Of a stretch of DNA of 64,000 bases, positions 10,681-21,657 are shown one piece after another. The stretch comes from Aldrovandia affinis (lineage: Eukaryota > Chordata > Actinopteri > Notacanthiformes > Halosauridae). The position numbers were made by a program, and so were the translations under genes. The notes beneath the pieces are model-generated. The model was not told the origin of the DNA. It saw only the letters and a list, made by a program, of their open reading frames with translations, and did not search any database. The stretch is from assembly GCA_029706075.1 (NCBI GenBank), contig JAINUG010000052.1, positions 1 through 64,000 of the forward strand, given 5' to 3'. Positions within the stretch are counted from its first letter, which is position 1; each line of letters opens with the position of its first letter.

Positions 10681-11970
10681 CAGTACTGTGCAAAAGTTTT
10701 AGGCAGGTGTGAAAAAATGCTGTAAAGTAAGAATGCTTTCAAAAATAGAAGTGTTAATAGTTTATTTTGATCAATTAACAAAATGCAAAGTGAATGAACA
10801 GAAGAGAAATCTAAATCAAATCAATATTTGGTGTGACCACCCTTTGCCTTTAAAACAGCATAAATTCTTCTAGGTACACTTGCACACAGTTTTTGAAGGA
10901 ACTCGGCAGGTAGGTTGTTCCAAACATCTTGGAGAACTAACCACAGATCTTCTGTGGATGTAGGCTGCCTCAAATCCGTCTGTCTCTTCATGTAATCCCA
11001 GACAGACTCGATGATGTTGAGATCAGGGCTCTGTGGGGGTCAAACCATCACTTCCAGGACTCTTTGTTCTTCTTGACGCTGAAGATAGTTCTTAATGACA
11101 TTGGCTGTATGTTTGGGGTTGTTGTCCTGCTGCAGAATAAATTTGGGGCCAATCAGACGCCTCCCTGATGGTATTGCATGATGGATAAGTATCTGCCTGT
11201 ATTTCTCAGCATTGAGGACACCATTAATCCTGACCAAATCCCCAACTCCATTTGCAGAAATGTAGCCCCAAACTTGCAAGGAACCTCCACCATGCTTCAC
11301 TGTTGCCTGCAGGCACTCATTATTGTACCTCTCTCCAGCCCTTCGGCGAACAAACTTCCTTCTGCTACAGCCAAATATTTCACATTTTGACTCATCAGTC
11401 CAGAGCACCTGCTGCCATTTTTCTGCAGCCCAGTTCCCTTAGCCTTGTTTCCACATCGGAGGTATGGCTTTTTGGCCGCAATTCTTCCATGAAGACCACT
11501 TCTGGCCAGACTCCTCTGGACAGTAGATGGGTGTACCTGGGTCCCACTGGTTTCTGCCAGTTCTGAGCTGATGGCACTGCTGGACATCTTCCAATTTCGA
11601 AGGGAAGTAAGCATGATGTGTCTTTCATCTGCTGCATTAAGTTTCCTTAGCCCACCACTGCGTCTACGGTCCTCAACGTTGCCCGTTTCTTTGTGCTTCT
11701 TCAAAAGAACTTGAACAGCACATCTTGAAACCCCAGTCTGCTTTGAAATCTTTGCCTGGGAGAGACCTTGCTGATGCAGTATAACTACCTTGTGTCTTGT
11801 TGCTGTGCTCAGTCTTGCCATGGTGTATGACCTGTGACATGAAACTGTCTTCCACAACCTCACCTTAGTAGCAGAGTTTGGCTGTTCCTCACCCAGTTTT
11901 AAGCCTCCTACACAGCTGTTTCTGTTTTAGTTAATGACTGTGTTTCAACCTACATATGAAATTGATGATC
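10681..11970 (-). mobile_element. Tc1-like transposon A, truncated
   Basis: The right end CAGTACTGTGCAAAAG starts after TA at 10679-10680. The other terminal inverted repeat is missing because the sequence switches to L2 at about 11971. Minus-strand transposase: the N-terminal paired-type helix-turn-helix begins at MARLSTATRHKV (about 11821). Catalytic motifs are WTDES and QQDNNPKH in the frame 11040-11408. The glutamate lies in NIIESVWD, beyond an in-frame TGG-to-TGA stop at about 11039. One further frame shift lies near 11400-11450. The DD34E residues are all still recognisable, but the gene is dead. Confidence 0.9.
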
Positions 11971-13535
11971 TAACCAACTCTCTGCTTTCTTCACAGAAAA
12001 TAACCTGCTGGACCCCCACCAGTCCGGCTTCAGACCTGGCCACTCGACAGAAACCGCTCTCCTCTCGGTCAATGAGGCACTTCACGGCCTTGAGCAGCCT
12101 CCCTCTCCTCCATCCTGATCCTGCTGGATCTCTCGGCTGCCTTCGACACTGTGGAGCACTCCATCCTCCTGTCCTCCCTGGCAGCTACGGGGATCTGCGG
12201 TACAGCCCTCGCCTGGATTGAATCCTACCTCTCCGGCCGCTCCTTCCAGGTCGCCTGGGCTGGTAAAGTATCACCGCCTCGCTCCCTCCCCACCGGGTTC
12301 CACAGGGCTCAGTTCTCTGTCCCCTTCTCTTCTCTCTGTACACCCGATCCCTTGGCTCTGTAATCTCTGCCCACAGCCTATCCTACCATTGTTATGCTGA
12401 TGACACTCAACTCTTTCTCTCCTTCTCCCCATCAGACACTCAGGTCTCGATCCACATCTCTGCTTGCCTGAGGGACATTCAGATCTGGATGGACAGTCAC
12501 CACCTAAAGCTCAACCCAGGTAAAACAAAACGAATCTTCATTCCTGCTCTAAACTCTCCCCACCTTGATTTCTCCATTTCTCTAGGTGACACCTTGGTGA
12601 CATCATCACCCTGCGCGAAGAATCTTGCTGTGGTGATGGACAACAGGCTGTCCCTGTCAAAGAACATCGCAGCGATAAGCCGGGCGTGCAGATTCTTCCT
12701 GTATAACATCAAGAAAATCCATCCCTTCCTTACCACGTACTCTACCCAGCTCCTGGTCCAAGCAATGGTACTGTCCCGCTTGGACTACTGCAACTCCCTT
12801 CTGGCTGGCCTTCCGGCATCTGCCATCAGACCCCTGCAACTCATCCAGAATGCTGCAGCCCGTCTGGTCTACAACCTTCCCAGACACTCCCATGTCACCC
12901 CCCTGCTCACTACCCTCCAATAGCTGCCTGTTATAGCTTGCATCAAATTCAAAACATTGGTCCTAGCATACCAGGCAGTCAAGGGATCAGCCCCAACATA
13001 CCTCCTCAAGATCTTCAAACCATCTGCCAGACCACTCCGTTCTGCTACCTCAGGACGCCTGGCGCTTCCACCCCTCCGCACCTGTGCTTCCTGGTCACGT
13101 CTCCTGTCGGTTCTGGCTCCTCGATGGTGGAATGACCTTCCCATGGAAGTCAGAACAGCCGAGACCCTGGCCACCTTCAAGCGACGACTGAAGACTCACC
13201 TCTTCAGGGTGCACCTCTCCCTGTAGTCCGGTTTTATAACTTAGGGACATAGCTGTTTAGTATTGCACTCATGTCTACTTGTTTATATATTGTATTAGCT
13301 TTAGGCATTATTTCGCCAATATTTTCCGCACTGATTGTTTTATTGCTGCCTTTCAATTGTGGCTACAGATTTACCTACAGGGTCCTAGTTTAACTATGTG
13401 GTTGCTCCTAGCACCTGGAATTGTACTTCCGTCTAAGGTGGCTTTCAGTGAAACTGTTCTTGACTACGGTTAACACTTTGTTGTACGTCGCTCTGGATAA
13501 GAGCGTCTGCCAAATGCCTGTAATGTAATGTAATG
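11971..13535 (+). mobile_element. L2 LINE, 5'-truncated, with UnaL2-type tail
   Basis: The RT region runs from the palm (LLDPHQSGFRPGHSTETALL) through YADD at 12393-12404 to the conserved C-terminal block (LDYCNSLLAGLP, IQNAAARL, WWNDLP, FKRRLKTHLF) ending at about 13224. The YADD region is in a different frame from both neighbours. TGG-to-TAG near 12921 also interrupts it. The 3' UTR ends with the hairpin at 13490-13504 and TGTAA repeats. The element starts inside Tc1 A, so it either inserted into or recombined with it. Confidence 0.9.
13490..13504 (+). other. L2 3' recognition stem-loop
   Basis: GCTCT-GGATA-AGAGC is a perfect 5-bp stem with the GGATA loop. In the eel L2 element this RNA hairpin is required for recognition by its reverse transcriptase. 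Related copies lie at 2939-2953, 42307-42321 (minus) and about 47542-47556. Confidence 0.8.
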
Positions 13536-13537
13536 TA

Positions 13538-14090
13538 CACTACCGTTCAAAAGTTTGGGGTCACCTGCTGGAAACTATTTTTATCTCATAATTGACAATG
13601 CTTTACACCGTATACATTTCTGTAAATACTTTAAAATGACAAAAAACACATGTAACAATGAACAAAATGAACATCAAAGAAATGTTCAAGAAAATTATAT
13701 TGAAAATTGAATCTTGGATTCCTCAAAATAGTCACCCTTTGGCGTGAGAATAGCCTCACAAACAGTGGCCATTCGGTTAATAAGTTTTAGCAGGAAATCA
13801 CCCGACATGTTTTCCCAGCTATCCTGCAGCAATTCCCAGAGAAACTTGTGGGTTGCTTTGCTTTGACTCTTCCTTTCCAGTTTGTCCCATACAAGTTCTA
13901 TGGGATTGAGGTCTGGACACTGGGCAGGCCAGGTCTTTAGTTTGAGTTGTTGTTCACATTCCTCCTTCACCAGATAGTTCTTGCACAACTTCAAGGTGTG
14001 TTTTGAGTCGTTATCTTGCTGAAGAATGAAGGAGTGCCCGATTAGCCATAGTCCAGATGGAAGGTGACCCCAAACTTTTGAACGGTAGTG
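13538..14090 (-). mobile_element. Tc1-like transposon B, internally deleted (553 bp)
   Basis: Inverted ends CACTACCGTTCAAAAGTTTG and its complement are flanked by TA (13536-13537 and 14091-14092). The minus-strand frame 13695-14090 keeps only the C-terminal half of the transposase: QQDNDSKH and NPIELVW, with the second catalytic Asp and the Glu. The DNA-binding half and first Asp are deleted. It inserted in the TGTAA tail of the L2. Confidence 0.92.
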
Positions 14091-14092
14091 TA

Positions 14093-14454
14093 AATCATCT
14101 AAATTACACAAAAATTACACCTAGACTTGTTACTTCCGATTTATTCTGATGAGCCAAATTTGCTAACCTATTAGAAAGTGCATCCCTTTTGGCTTTGGGG
14201 CCAACTAATAGTATTTCTGTTTTATCTTCATTTATTTTTAGAAAAGTATTGCCCATCTATTGATTAATTGCAGACAGACAGGTAGTCAGGGAGCAGAGGG
14301 CATTTGCATCATTCGGCTCAACAGAAATGTATAATTGTGTATCATCAGCATAGCTATGAAACGTAACATAGTGTTCTCTGATGATATTACCTAAGGGTAG
14401 CATGTATAGGACCAAGACAGCTTCCTTGTGCAACATCAAAGGATATGTCAAATT
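14093..14454 (-). mobile_element. L2/Maui-type LINE fragment
   Basis: The minus-strand frame includes FHSYADDTQLYISVEP with the catalytic YADD, followed by the helix CLSAINQ and the knot-like KINEDKTEILLVGPKAK region in frames near 14200-14260. Both ends are missing. Confidence 0.8.
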
Positions 14455-14784
14455 TTCTGACACATGACACGGGTTTTGCCGGTCTACGGACCGGATCTTT
14501 ATTTTTCCCACCTCTCTCCCAGACTCGGGAGAGTGAAACAGTGGAAGAGCAGGTTAAAATAAAACCAACAAAAACACAAACGAAAGCCTGCCTCCTCCAA
14601 GGGGGAATCCCCTTTTAGGGAACACACAACAAACACAGACAATCAGCGGCTTTCCACACCGCATTCATACATCCACATTTACCACACATCAACACTTACC
14701 GGGACAGGGTAGGACTCTACGCACTGTCCTGACACACATGTCAACAAGACACCGCACCTCCTCAGACCAGAGTTCCCCATAGAA
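14455..14784 (-). repeat. LTR-like repeat, 3' part (interrupted)
   Basis: This is similar to 24274-24560. It shares GGTCTACGGACCGGAT, and the minus strand has AATAAA next to it (about 14498-14505). Together with 17104-17700 it rebuilds one copy of about 930 bp, split by the hAT element at 14785. Confidence 0.6.
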
Positions 14785-17095
14785 CAGGGGTGCCCAACCT
14801 TTTTAGACATTAGATCTACTTTTTCATTTGCCAACCTGAGGAGATCTACCAGTCCCAGTTTAGAGCCCTGAAACGACAAACAAAACGGAAATTCATCTCC
14901 CAGAGTGTAGGCCTATCACTATAATACCCAGTTGCACACATCAAATAAAAGCTACTCTTATACGACAGTGTACTAATAAAATGTTTTCCATTTTGGAAAA
15001 GGAGAAATAAATTAATTTCCTACCTTAGTGTGACCTTTGGCAGTGGGAGGAGGCAGCTAGTTTCTCATAGTCAGGGCAGTAGCAGCTGGTTGCAAGTCTC
15101 AGGCAGGCTACTAGGTGATCATCTGTCATGGTAGATCTGTACTTGGACTTTATGATCTTCATGTGAGAGAATGCAGACTCACATAGGTAGGTTGACCCAA
15201 AAAGGGCTGACAAGTAAAAGACACACCTTCTTATGTTGGGATACTTCTCCTCCAACAGTAGCTCCCAGAACTCACCCTTCCATTTCAGTGGTTGCCCTGG
15301 ATTTCATCTGAATATAATTTTGAAGGGTGAGAATTTCATTCTCCACTGCAGTTTTGTCCAGGTGAAAGAGTGATCCCACTTTGGAGGCAATGTCATCCAC
15401 ATCTATATCTGCCAAACGGAAAACACATACAGTGGGGAAAATAAGTATTTCACCCCCTGCTGATTTTGTGAGTTTGCCCCCTTACAAAGAAAGGAACGGT
15501 CTATAATTTTCATGGTAGGTTCATCTTAACAGTGAGAGACAGAATATTAAAAAAAATCCCAGAAAATTACATTATATGAATTTTAAACATTTATTTGTGT
15601 TTTATTGAGGAAAATAAGTATTTCACCCCTAGCAAAACATGACTCAGTACTTGGTGGAGAAACCCTTGTTGGCAAGCACAACGGTCAGACGTTTCTTGTA
15701 GTTGGTCACCAAGTTTGCACAGATCCCAGGAGGGATTTTGGCCCACTCCTCTTTGCAGATCCTCTCCAAATCCTTAGAAATCCATTTTCAGTGTCCTGGC
15801 TAAGGGAAGGAGGTTCTCACCCAAGATTTCCCGTACATGGCCCCATTCATCCCCCTCGATCCGGTGAAGTCGTCCTGTGCCCTTAGCAGAGAAACAGCCC
15901 CAAAGAGCATAATGTTTCCACCGCCATGCTTGACGGTGGGGATGGTGTTCTTGGGGTCCAAGGCAGCTTTTTCTTCCTCCAAACACGGCGAGTCGAGTTG
16001 ATGCCAAAGAGCTCGATTTTAGTCTCATCTGACCACAGCACTTTCTCCCAAGCCTCCTCTGAATCATCCAGGTGCTCATTGGCAAACTTCAGACGGGCCT
16101 GTACATGTGCCTTCTTGAGCAGGGGGACCTTGCGGGCACTACAGGATTTCAATCCATTACGGCGTAGTGTGTTACCAATGGTCATCTTGGTGACTGTGGT
16201 CCCAGCTGCCTTGAGATCATCAACAAGCTCCAGCCGTGTAGTTCTGGGTTGTTCCCTCACCTTTCTCATGATCAGGTTCACTCCACGAGGTGAGATCTTG
16301 CGTGGAGCCCCAGACCGAGGGAGATTGATGGTCAATTGGTGTTTCTTCCATTTTCTAATTATCGCACCAACAGTTGAGTCCTTCTCACCAAGCTGCTTGC
16401 CAATGGTCTTGTAGCCCATTCCAGTCTTGTGCAGGTCTACAATTTTGTCCCTGATGTCCTTAGACAATTCTTTGGTCTTGCCCATTGTGGAGAGGTTGGA
16501 ATCTGATTCATTGATTGATTCTGTGGACAGTTGTCTTTTATACAGGTAACGAGTACTTAATTAGGAGTACTAATTAAGTAAGAGGACTAATCTGTGTGCC
16601 TCCTGGTCACATAACCGGTCTGTGGGAGCCAGAATTCTTGCTGTTTTGCTTGGGGGTGAAATACTTATTTTCCTCAATAAAACACAAATAAATGTTTAAA
16701 ATTCATATAATGTGATTTTCTGTGATTTAAAAAAAATATTCTGTCTCTCACTGTTAAGATGAACCTACCATGAAATTTATAGACCGACCGTTCCGTTCCT
16801 TTCTTTGTAAGGGGGCAAACTCACAAAATCAGCAGGGGGTGAAATACTTATTATGTGGCAACAGGCTCAAGGGACGCAAAGTCAATAAAGCGTCTGTCAA
16901 ACTCTGATGAGATGCTCTGAACTTGCTCAATGTAACGTGCACTGTCAAGCTTCACTGTGTCTTTGCCCTGACGCTCAAGTTCTGAATGCATATTTTGAAA
17001 GTAGCCCAGCTCTTTTCCAACAATCATCTCGCGATCTACCTGCAAGCACTCCACGATCGACCAGTAGATCGCGATCGACAGGTTGGGCACCCCTG
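14785..17095 (-). mobile_element. hAT transposon (GTF2IRD2/Charlie-like), itself interrupted
   Basis: Perfect 16-bp inverted ends CAGGGGTGCCCAACCT lie at 14785 and 17095. The flanking 8-mers CCATAGAA and TCTTAGAA agree at 6 of 8 positions. Two minus-strand coding blocks remain. One at about 16853-17080 matches the middle of a hAT transposase. The other at about 15025-15400 carries the C-terminal dimerisation block (YPNIRRC, FGSTYLCESAFSHMKIIKSK, YRSTMTDDHL). A Tc1 element separates them. The catalytic N-terminal part is absent, so the element is non-autonomous. Family assignment rests on the C-terminal motif, which resembles hAT-derived vertebrate genes. Confidence 0.85.
15430..16851 (-). mobile_element. 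Tc1-like transposon C, nested in the hAT
   Basis: The left end CAGTGGGGAAAATAAGTATT follows TA at 15428-15429. The right end has lost its last ten bases or so (GAAATACTTATT then host DNA at about 16852). The minus-strand transposase starts [16 protein letters not shown] at 16485, with the helix-turn-helix (about residues 1-55), basic RKISPRG and the first catalytic motif [12 protein letters not shown] frame shift follows VWRKK. The part with the second Asp and the Glu is deleted. The extreme C-terminus ([10 protein letters not shown]) survives near 15640-15680. Confidence 0.92.
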
Positions 17096-17103
17096 TCTTA
17101 GAA

Positions 17104-17700
17104 CCTCCCCAGGCACACACATATCCAACGACTTTTCTAGTGCTTCCCCAAACCCATGCACACAGAGACACTCAAACTTTTCAGTCCGAGCTCTCTTTTG
17201 ACCCAAACACAGAGACCCTCTCCACTCCTCACAGTGAGAGTTCTCTGGCGACCAGCCCCGAGACACTCTCCACTCTTTCAGTGAGAGTTCTCGGGCCGTT
17301 GTCCAGAAACACTCTCCACTGCCCGAGTACGAGTTCTCTTCCAATCACACCGAGGGCGAGAGGCGGACCCTATATCAGGGCGGCCTCTCGCTCTCTTTCA
17401 CGATCACACCAAGGGAGAGAGGCGGACACTCTTAGTGCGCCCTCTCTCCCACACACACAGGAAGCACTCTACTCAGTCACTTTTGACAAACTCACCATAA
17501 ACTCCATACAGACTCCGCCTCCCAGAAGCTTGGATTACAGACACGTGCCATCATGCCCGACAGAGTCACATCAAACACTCCACAATAAAAGTGCACTCGC
17601 ACTCACACACACGAACAACCAGACAAAGACTAACTGATTCCTCACTCTCCCCACCTGCTCTTAAATAGGCTTACTTTCTGCCATTTTTTTGTTGTTGCTC
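17104..17700 (-). repeat. LTR-like repeat, 5' part (interrupted)
   Basis: Similar to 24560-25100 in the tandem array: AGGCACACACATATCCA, GAGAGGCGGACAC, GGAAGTACTCTACTCAGTCAC-like and CACCTGCTCTTAAATAGGC occur in the same order. On the minus strand the last motif supplies a TATA-like TATTTAA. The plus-strand frame 17083-17637 is not a gene. Confidence 0.65.
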
Positions 17701-18540
17701 ATTTTCATCAAGTGTGCCTAAACCCTGCTCTGTGACTGGCCCTTGATGTCATATCAGCAAGTTGGAGGTGCATGTTGAGCGCTGGGGGTTGAATTTGGAT
17801 TGGTACGTTATCTCATATTGTTGCCGTTATCTCAATGTGTACCTTCCAAGACGAAACTCAATTTAGAAACCATTAATGTTGAATGGGACGCAAACTTCCC
17901 TCAATCATATTGAAGAAAGTAACAATTAAAACGCTGGAAAATGCTTGGGGAAGTTATTTGATTTATTTGCTGTTAATCAACCTGTTTTATGAAGGAATCG
18001 ACCAATCGCCATAAAAGCCCAACACTGATCGGCTGATTCATTGAATGAAAGGGGTAGCGAATATTATAAAATAATGAAAGGAACAACATCTGGACTAGGA
18101 CCATTCCTAGGAAACAAATTTCCGGGATGAAGCGGCGTTCTAGAAGCCATTCGTTTCAAATGTGACTCAAACTTTACTTTCATTATATTGAAGAATATGC
18201 TGAACAGAAATGTTTCGGGAAAATTCAGATTTTTTTTGTAAGCGAACCCTTTTATTCAGAGATCGGGCAATCAACATAAAATTTACAAAATTAAACTACA
18301 ACTGCAGGTCCCACCGGTCACTATAAAATGTTGCGCTCTCCTGGGAGTTGTAGTTTAATATTATTTTAGGCGTTATACTTTACGGCAATAGCTCGATTCC
18401 TTAATGCTTGGGGTTGATTAACAACTAATCATTCAAAGAGCAGTACTCAAACGTTTTTGAGCATTTCATAATGAAGGAAAGCTCGCGTGCCATTGAAAAT
18501 GAATGGCTTCGACGTCGAATTTCGTACCGGAAGTTGCTTG
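17701..18540 (+). promoter_or_regulatory. Upstream region of zinc-finger gene 2
   Basis: No gene. It contains an imperfect duplication: 17860-18070 resembles 18150-18330 (AAACTT...TTCAATCATATTGAAGAA and GACCAATCGCCATAAAA versus GGGCAATCAACATAAAA). It leads into the exon-1 region shared with genes 1 and 3, so the promoter is likely near 18400-18560. No convincing TATA box was seen. Confidence 0.4.
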
Positions 18541-18559
18541 ACTTCAGTTTCCGCTTTCC

Positions 18560-18671
18560 CAGTGTATTCTTATTGTAGAGAAAGAGCATAGCATCAAGAT
18601 GCACTAAAGGTGCGAGAAAAATCATTGGAAAATCAAACCGAGGGAGACAAACATAATCTGAGCGAATACAG
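18560..18671 (+). other. Putative noncoding exon 1 of zinc-finger gene 2
   Basis: It ends at the donor ATACAG|GTATGT (18671/18672). Sequence such as AAATCAAACCGAGGGAGA recurs upstream of gene 3 (38230-38250) and, less well, of gene 1. The only ATG gives a two-codon frame, so the exon is probably untranslated. The 5' edge is not defined. Confidence 0.55.
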
Positions 18672-19747
18672 GTATGTGTTTTTGGTTGTTTTAAATTACC
18701 AATAGTGGTAGGGCGGTTTCTTTCACTGGACACTCCGGTAACATATACGTCTCCTATCAGGGCCTGATGTACAAATCCAGGCCAAGTTTACGGGGGCGAT
18801 GTTGTGTTTAATTCGGCGTTAGCGTCTGCCAGACGTCAGCAAATGCGTATTTGGTCTTCATAATTCTCTACTGCCGCTTTTCCACATGTAGTCCAGTTGT
18901 AGTTTAGATAAATACTTAATTCTGCTTGGTTGAATCGTGCCCTGTTTTTGCATATCTGCAGGCAAAGTGTATGGATGCACGGAATATCCGAATTGACTCG
19001 TCACAGTTATAAATCACTACGCATACACACTGCAAAAGCGAACGTTAGTTATATTTCCTTTTCTGTTTCCTTCAACTTAGTCTGCGGTTTGAGAAGCAGA
19101 CGTTTGATTTGATTAATTTGTTTTGATACTTGGCACAATGCCGAAAACATTGTTAACAGAACCCATAGTGTGTAAAATAACATAAGATTGTGTTTGTTCA
19201 TGTAGCTTGTATTTATTTTTTGATGCATACTGTCGTTTTAGTAGTTTATTGCGGACAGGTGTTGGAAATTAGCGTTTGGCTATAAGCACTTAATGTAATG
19301 CATCGGGTGCAATGTTTTTGCTATGACCCTGACAAATATAATAAAAAAAGAAACCAAACATTGTATCGCCACCCTTGCATGGTTAGCTAGCTATGTAACG
19401 TTAGCTAACGTTCAGTTGTATCGTAAAGCTTGTGATGCAAACGAATAAATTAGACTAGATCCTGTGTAATTATCCATCAATGTCATGTGAGCTATCATAT
19501 GAATCAAGGCTCATGCTAAACTATTTTAATCAAGTAATTTATAAATACTAATTTCTTTGTTTCCTTGAATAGCCCAATTTGCCCATTTAAATCTAAAAAA
19601 TCTACAGTGGGAAGTGATGTTATATCATTTGACCAGTTAATGCAGGGTTATAGCATTGATGCATGTGTGTGCCAACACACTTCTCTCCTCTAATGCAGTA
19701 GGGCCAGTTAGGTTAAGGTTAAATTCCTTCCCCCTGTTTCCCTGCAG
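18672..19747 (+). other. Intron 1 of zinc-finger gene 2
   Basis: Donor GTATGT; acceptor TTTCCCTGCAG at 19737-19747, after a pyrimidine-rich run. The intron aligns with the corresponding introns of genes 1 and 3 in patches (for example GCAAAGTGTATGGATGCACGG). Nothing else was seen in it. Confidence 0.6.
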
Positions 19748-19884
19748 GAGCTGCACTTCTACACAGTAGAAGCTGTGAGCAGCAGTGTGATGCAGACAGG
19801 AGTCCATCTGAGACAACACTACCAGAGCTCACTGAGCAGCATAGGATCAGACAGAAAAGGAACTCTGGACTGGAGTTTGTCCAC

Positions 19885-21324
19885 ATGGCAGAGTCAGAGA
19901 CAGTGTGTGCTGCACCAGGACTCAACACACTGGAGCCAGAGTGTTTTACAGCACACAGCGGGGTCAGTGATCTACACCAGACACACACATCACTGATAAA
20001 AACAGAAACTGATCTGGGCTCCACCCACAGTGGGGATATTATTAAGACAGAGAGTCTCGACAGCACAGAGCTGGGATATGTACCCCACCTGCATCCTGAC
20101 CAGATCAAAACAGAGACTGATGATGGAGGCTACCTTAAGGCTGAACAGGACAGCGAATTGCAGGATATTAAATGTGTCATTATTAATTCTGAAGAAATTA
20201 AGTGTGAATCCAGTGAAAGTTTAGTGAGTGATCTCATGAATATCAATACGCAATCTAATTTAAATGACCTCAAGAGAATTAATTCAGGTGAAAAGCCCTA
20301 CAGATGTATTGAGTGTGGGAAGTGTTTTAATAAGCTATCCCATTTAAAAGGCCACAAGAGAATTCACACAGGTGAAAAGCCTTACAAATGTACTCTGTGT
20401 GCAAAGTGTTTTAATCACAAGTCTCATTTAAATAACCACTTGAAAGTTCATTCAGGTGAAAAACCCTACAAATGTTTTGAGTGTGGGAAGTGTTTTTATC
20501 AGCTATCCCATTTAAAAGGACACAAGAGAATTCACACAGGTGAAAAGCTTTTCAAATGTACTCAGTGTGGGAAGTGTTTTAACCAAGCAAGTTGTTTAAA
20601 GAAACACCTGAGAATTCATACAGGTGAAAGGCCCTACAGATGTATTGAGTGTGGGAAGTGTTTTCATCAGCTTTCCCATTTACAAGGTCACAAAAGAATT
20701 CACACAGGTGAAAAGCCTTACAAATGTACTCAGTGTGGGAAGTGTTTTAATTCGAAGTCTCATTTAAATGACCACTTGAAGATTCATACAGGTGAAAAGC
20801 CCTACAAATGTACGCAGTGTGGGAATTGTTTTAAGTACACATCCAGTTTGAAGAAACACCAAATGACTCATACAGGTGAAAAGCCTTACAAATGTACTCA
20901 GTGTGGGAAGTGTTTTCGTCACACATGTAATTTAAAGTACCATCTGAGAATCCATACAGGCGAGAAGCCTTACAAATGTGCTCAGTGTGGGAAGTGTTTT
21001 AACTGTTCATCCAGTTTAAGGAAACACCAAATAACTCATACAGGTGAAAAGCCCTACAAATGTACTCAGTGTGGGAATTGTTTTAAGTACGCATCCAGTT
21101 TAAGGGAACACCAAATGACTCATACGGGTGAAAAGCCCTACAAATGTACTCAGTGTGGGAAGTGTTTTAATCAAGCACGTAATTTAAAGTGCCACCTGAG
21201 AATTCATACAGGTGAAAAGCCCTACAAATGTACTCAGTGTGGGAAGTGTTTTAACCAAGCACGTAATTTAAAGTGCCACCTGAAAATTCAAGCAGGTGAA
21301 AAGCCTTACAAATGTATGAGTTGA
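19885..21324 (+). CDS. C2H2 zinc-finger protein, gene 2 (479 aa)
   Basis: Predicted nuclear DNA-binding protein and close paralogue of genes 1 and 3. The exon begins at 19748 after CCCTGCAG. ATG 19885 (CCACATGG) is chosen because the upstream frame conserved in the paralogues is disrupted here by deletions of about 13 and 6 bases. Residues 1-130 are acidic with five psi-K-x-E motifs at Lys39, 54, 75, 85 and 106, exactly the positions seen in gene 1. Twelve C2H2 fingers run from residue 139 with TGEKPY linkers. The twelfth has lost its last histidine (KIQ). The stop falls within a decayed thirteenth unit. Fingers 11 and 12 are near-identical 84-bp copies. It has eleven intact fingers. The DNA target is unknown. 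Confidence 0.92.
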   Translation: MAESETVCAAPGLNTLEPECFTAHSGVSDLHQTHTSLIKTETDLGSTHSGDIIKTESLDSTELGYVPHLHPDQIKTETDDGGYLKAEQDSELQDIKCVIINSEEIKCESSESLVSDLMNINTQSNLNDLKRINSGEKPYRCIECGKCFNKLSHLKGHKRIHTGEKPYKCTLCAKCFNHKSHLNNHLKVHSGEKPYKCFECGKCFYQLSHLKGHKRIHTGEKLFKCTQCGKCFNQASCLKKHLRIHTGERPYRCIECGKCFHQLSHLQGHKRIHTGEKPYKCTQCGKCFNSKSHLNDHLKIHTGEKPYKCTQCGNCFKYTSSLKKHQMTHTGEKPYKCTQCGKCFRHTCNLKYHLRIHTGEKPYKCAQCGKCFNCSSSLRKHQITHTGEKPYKCTQCGNCFKYASSLREHQMTHTGEKPYKCTQCGKCFNQARNLKCHLRIHTGEKPYKCTQCGKCFNQARNLKCHLKIQAGEKPYKCMS

Positions 21325-21657
21325 GGGAAGTGTGGGAAGATTCAGTTTAAGCAGGCACTGGAGAATTCATTCAGGTGAAAAATACATACAATTGTACCCA
21401 ACTTGTGACCCAATTTTGTACCAATCTTGAGACCCAATTTTGTACCAATCTTGAGACCCAACGTTATCTAATTGAATCTGACATTCAGCCTCTGCTTTTT
21501 ACTCTGCTGCCATCCAGCTGAGCTGCCCAGCAGTTGTGCCAGAGAACATCACTTCCTGTGCTACTGGCACAGGCAGACTCTTTAAAATATCCTTAAATTT
21601 TGTTGTTATCCAAAAGGTTTTTTGACCCAAATATGTATTGAATTGTCTTAAATTATA
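21325..21657 (+). other. 3' flank of zinc-finger gene 2, part 1
   Basis: An eroded finger repeat (21325-21390) is followed by a 26-base sequence present twice in tandem (GACCCAATTTTGTACCAATCTTGA, about 21408-21460). The DNA then matches the flank of gene 1 on the opposite strand. The flank resumes at 23080 after the Tc1 insertion. Confidence 0.7.

Noticed and set aside
17083-17637. 184-residue plus-strand ORF
   Set aside because: Lies wholly in an LTR-like repeat on the opposite strand, low complexity, no homology.
20290-21300. Regular 84-bp repeats resembling a CRISPR or satellite array
   Set aside because: The period is that of C2H2 fingers and is coding throughout.
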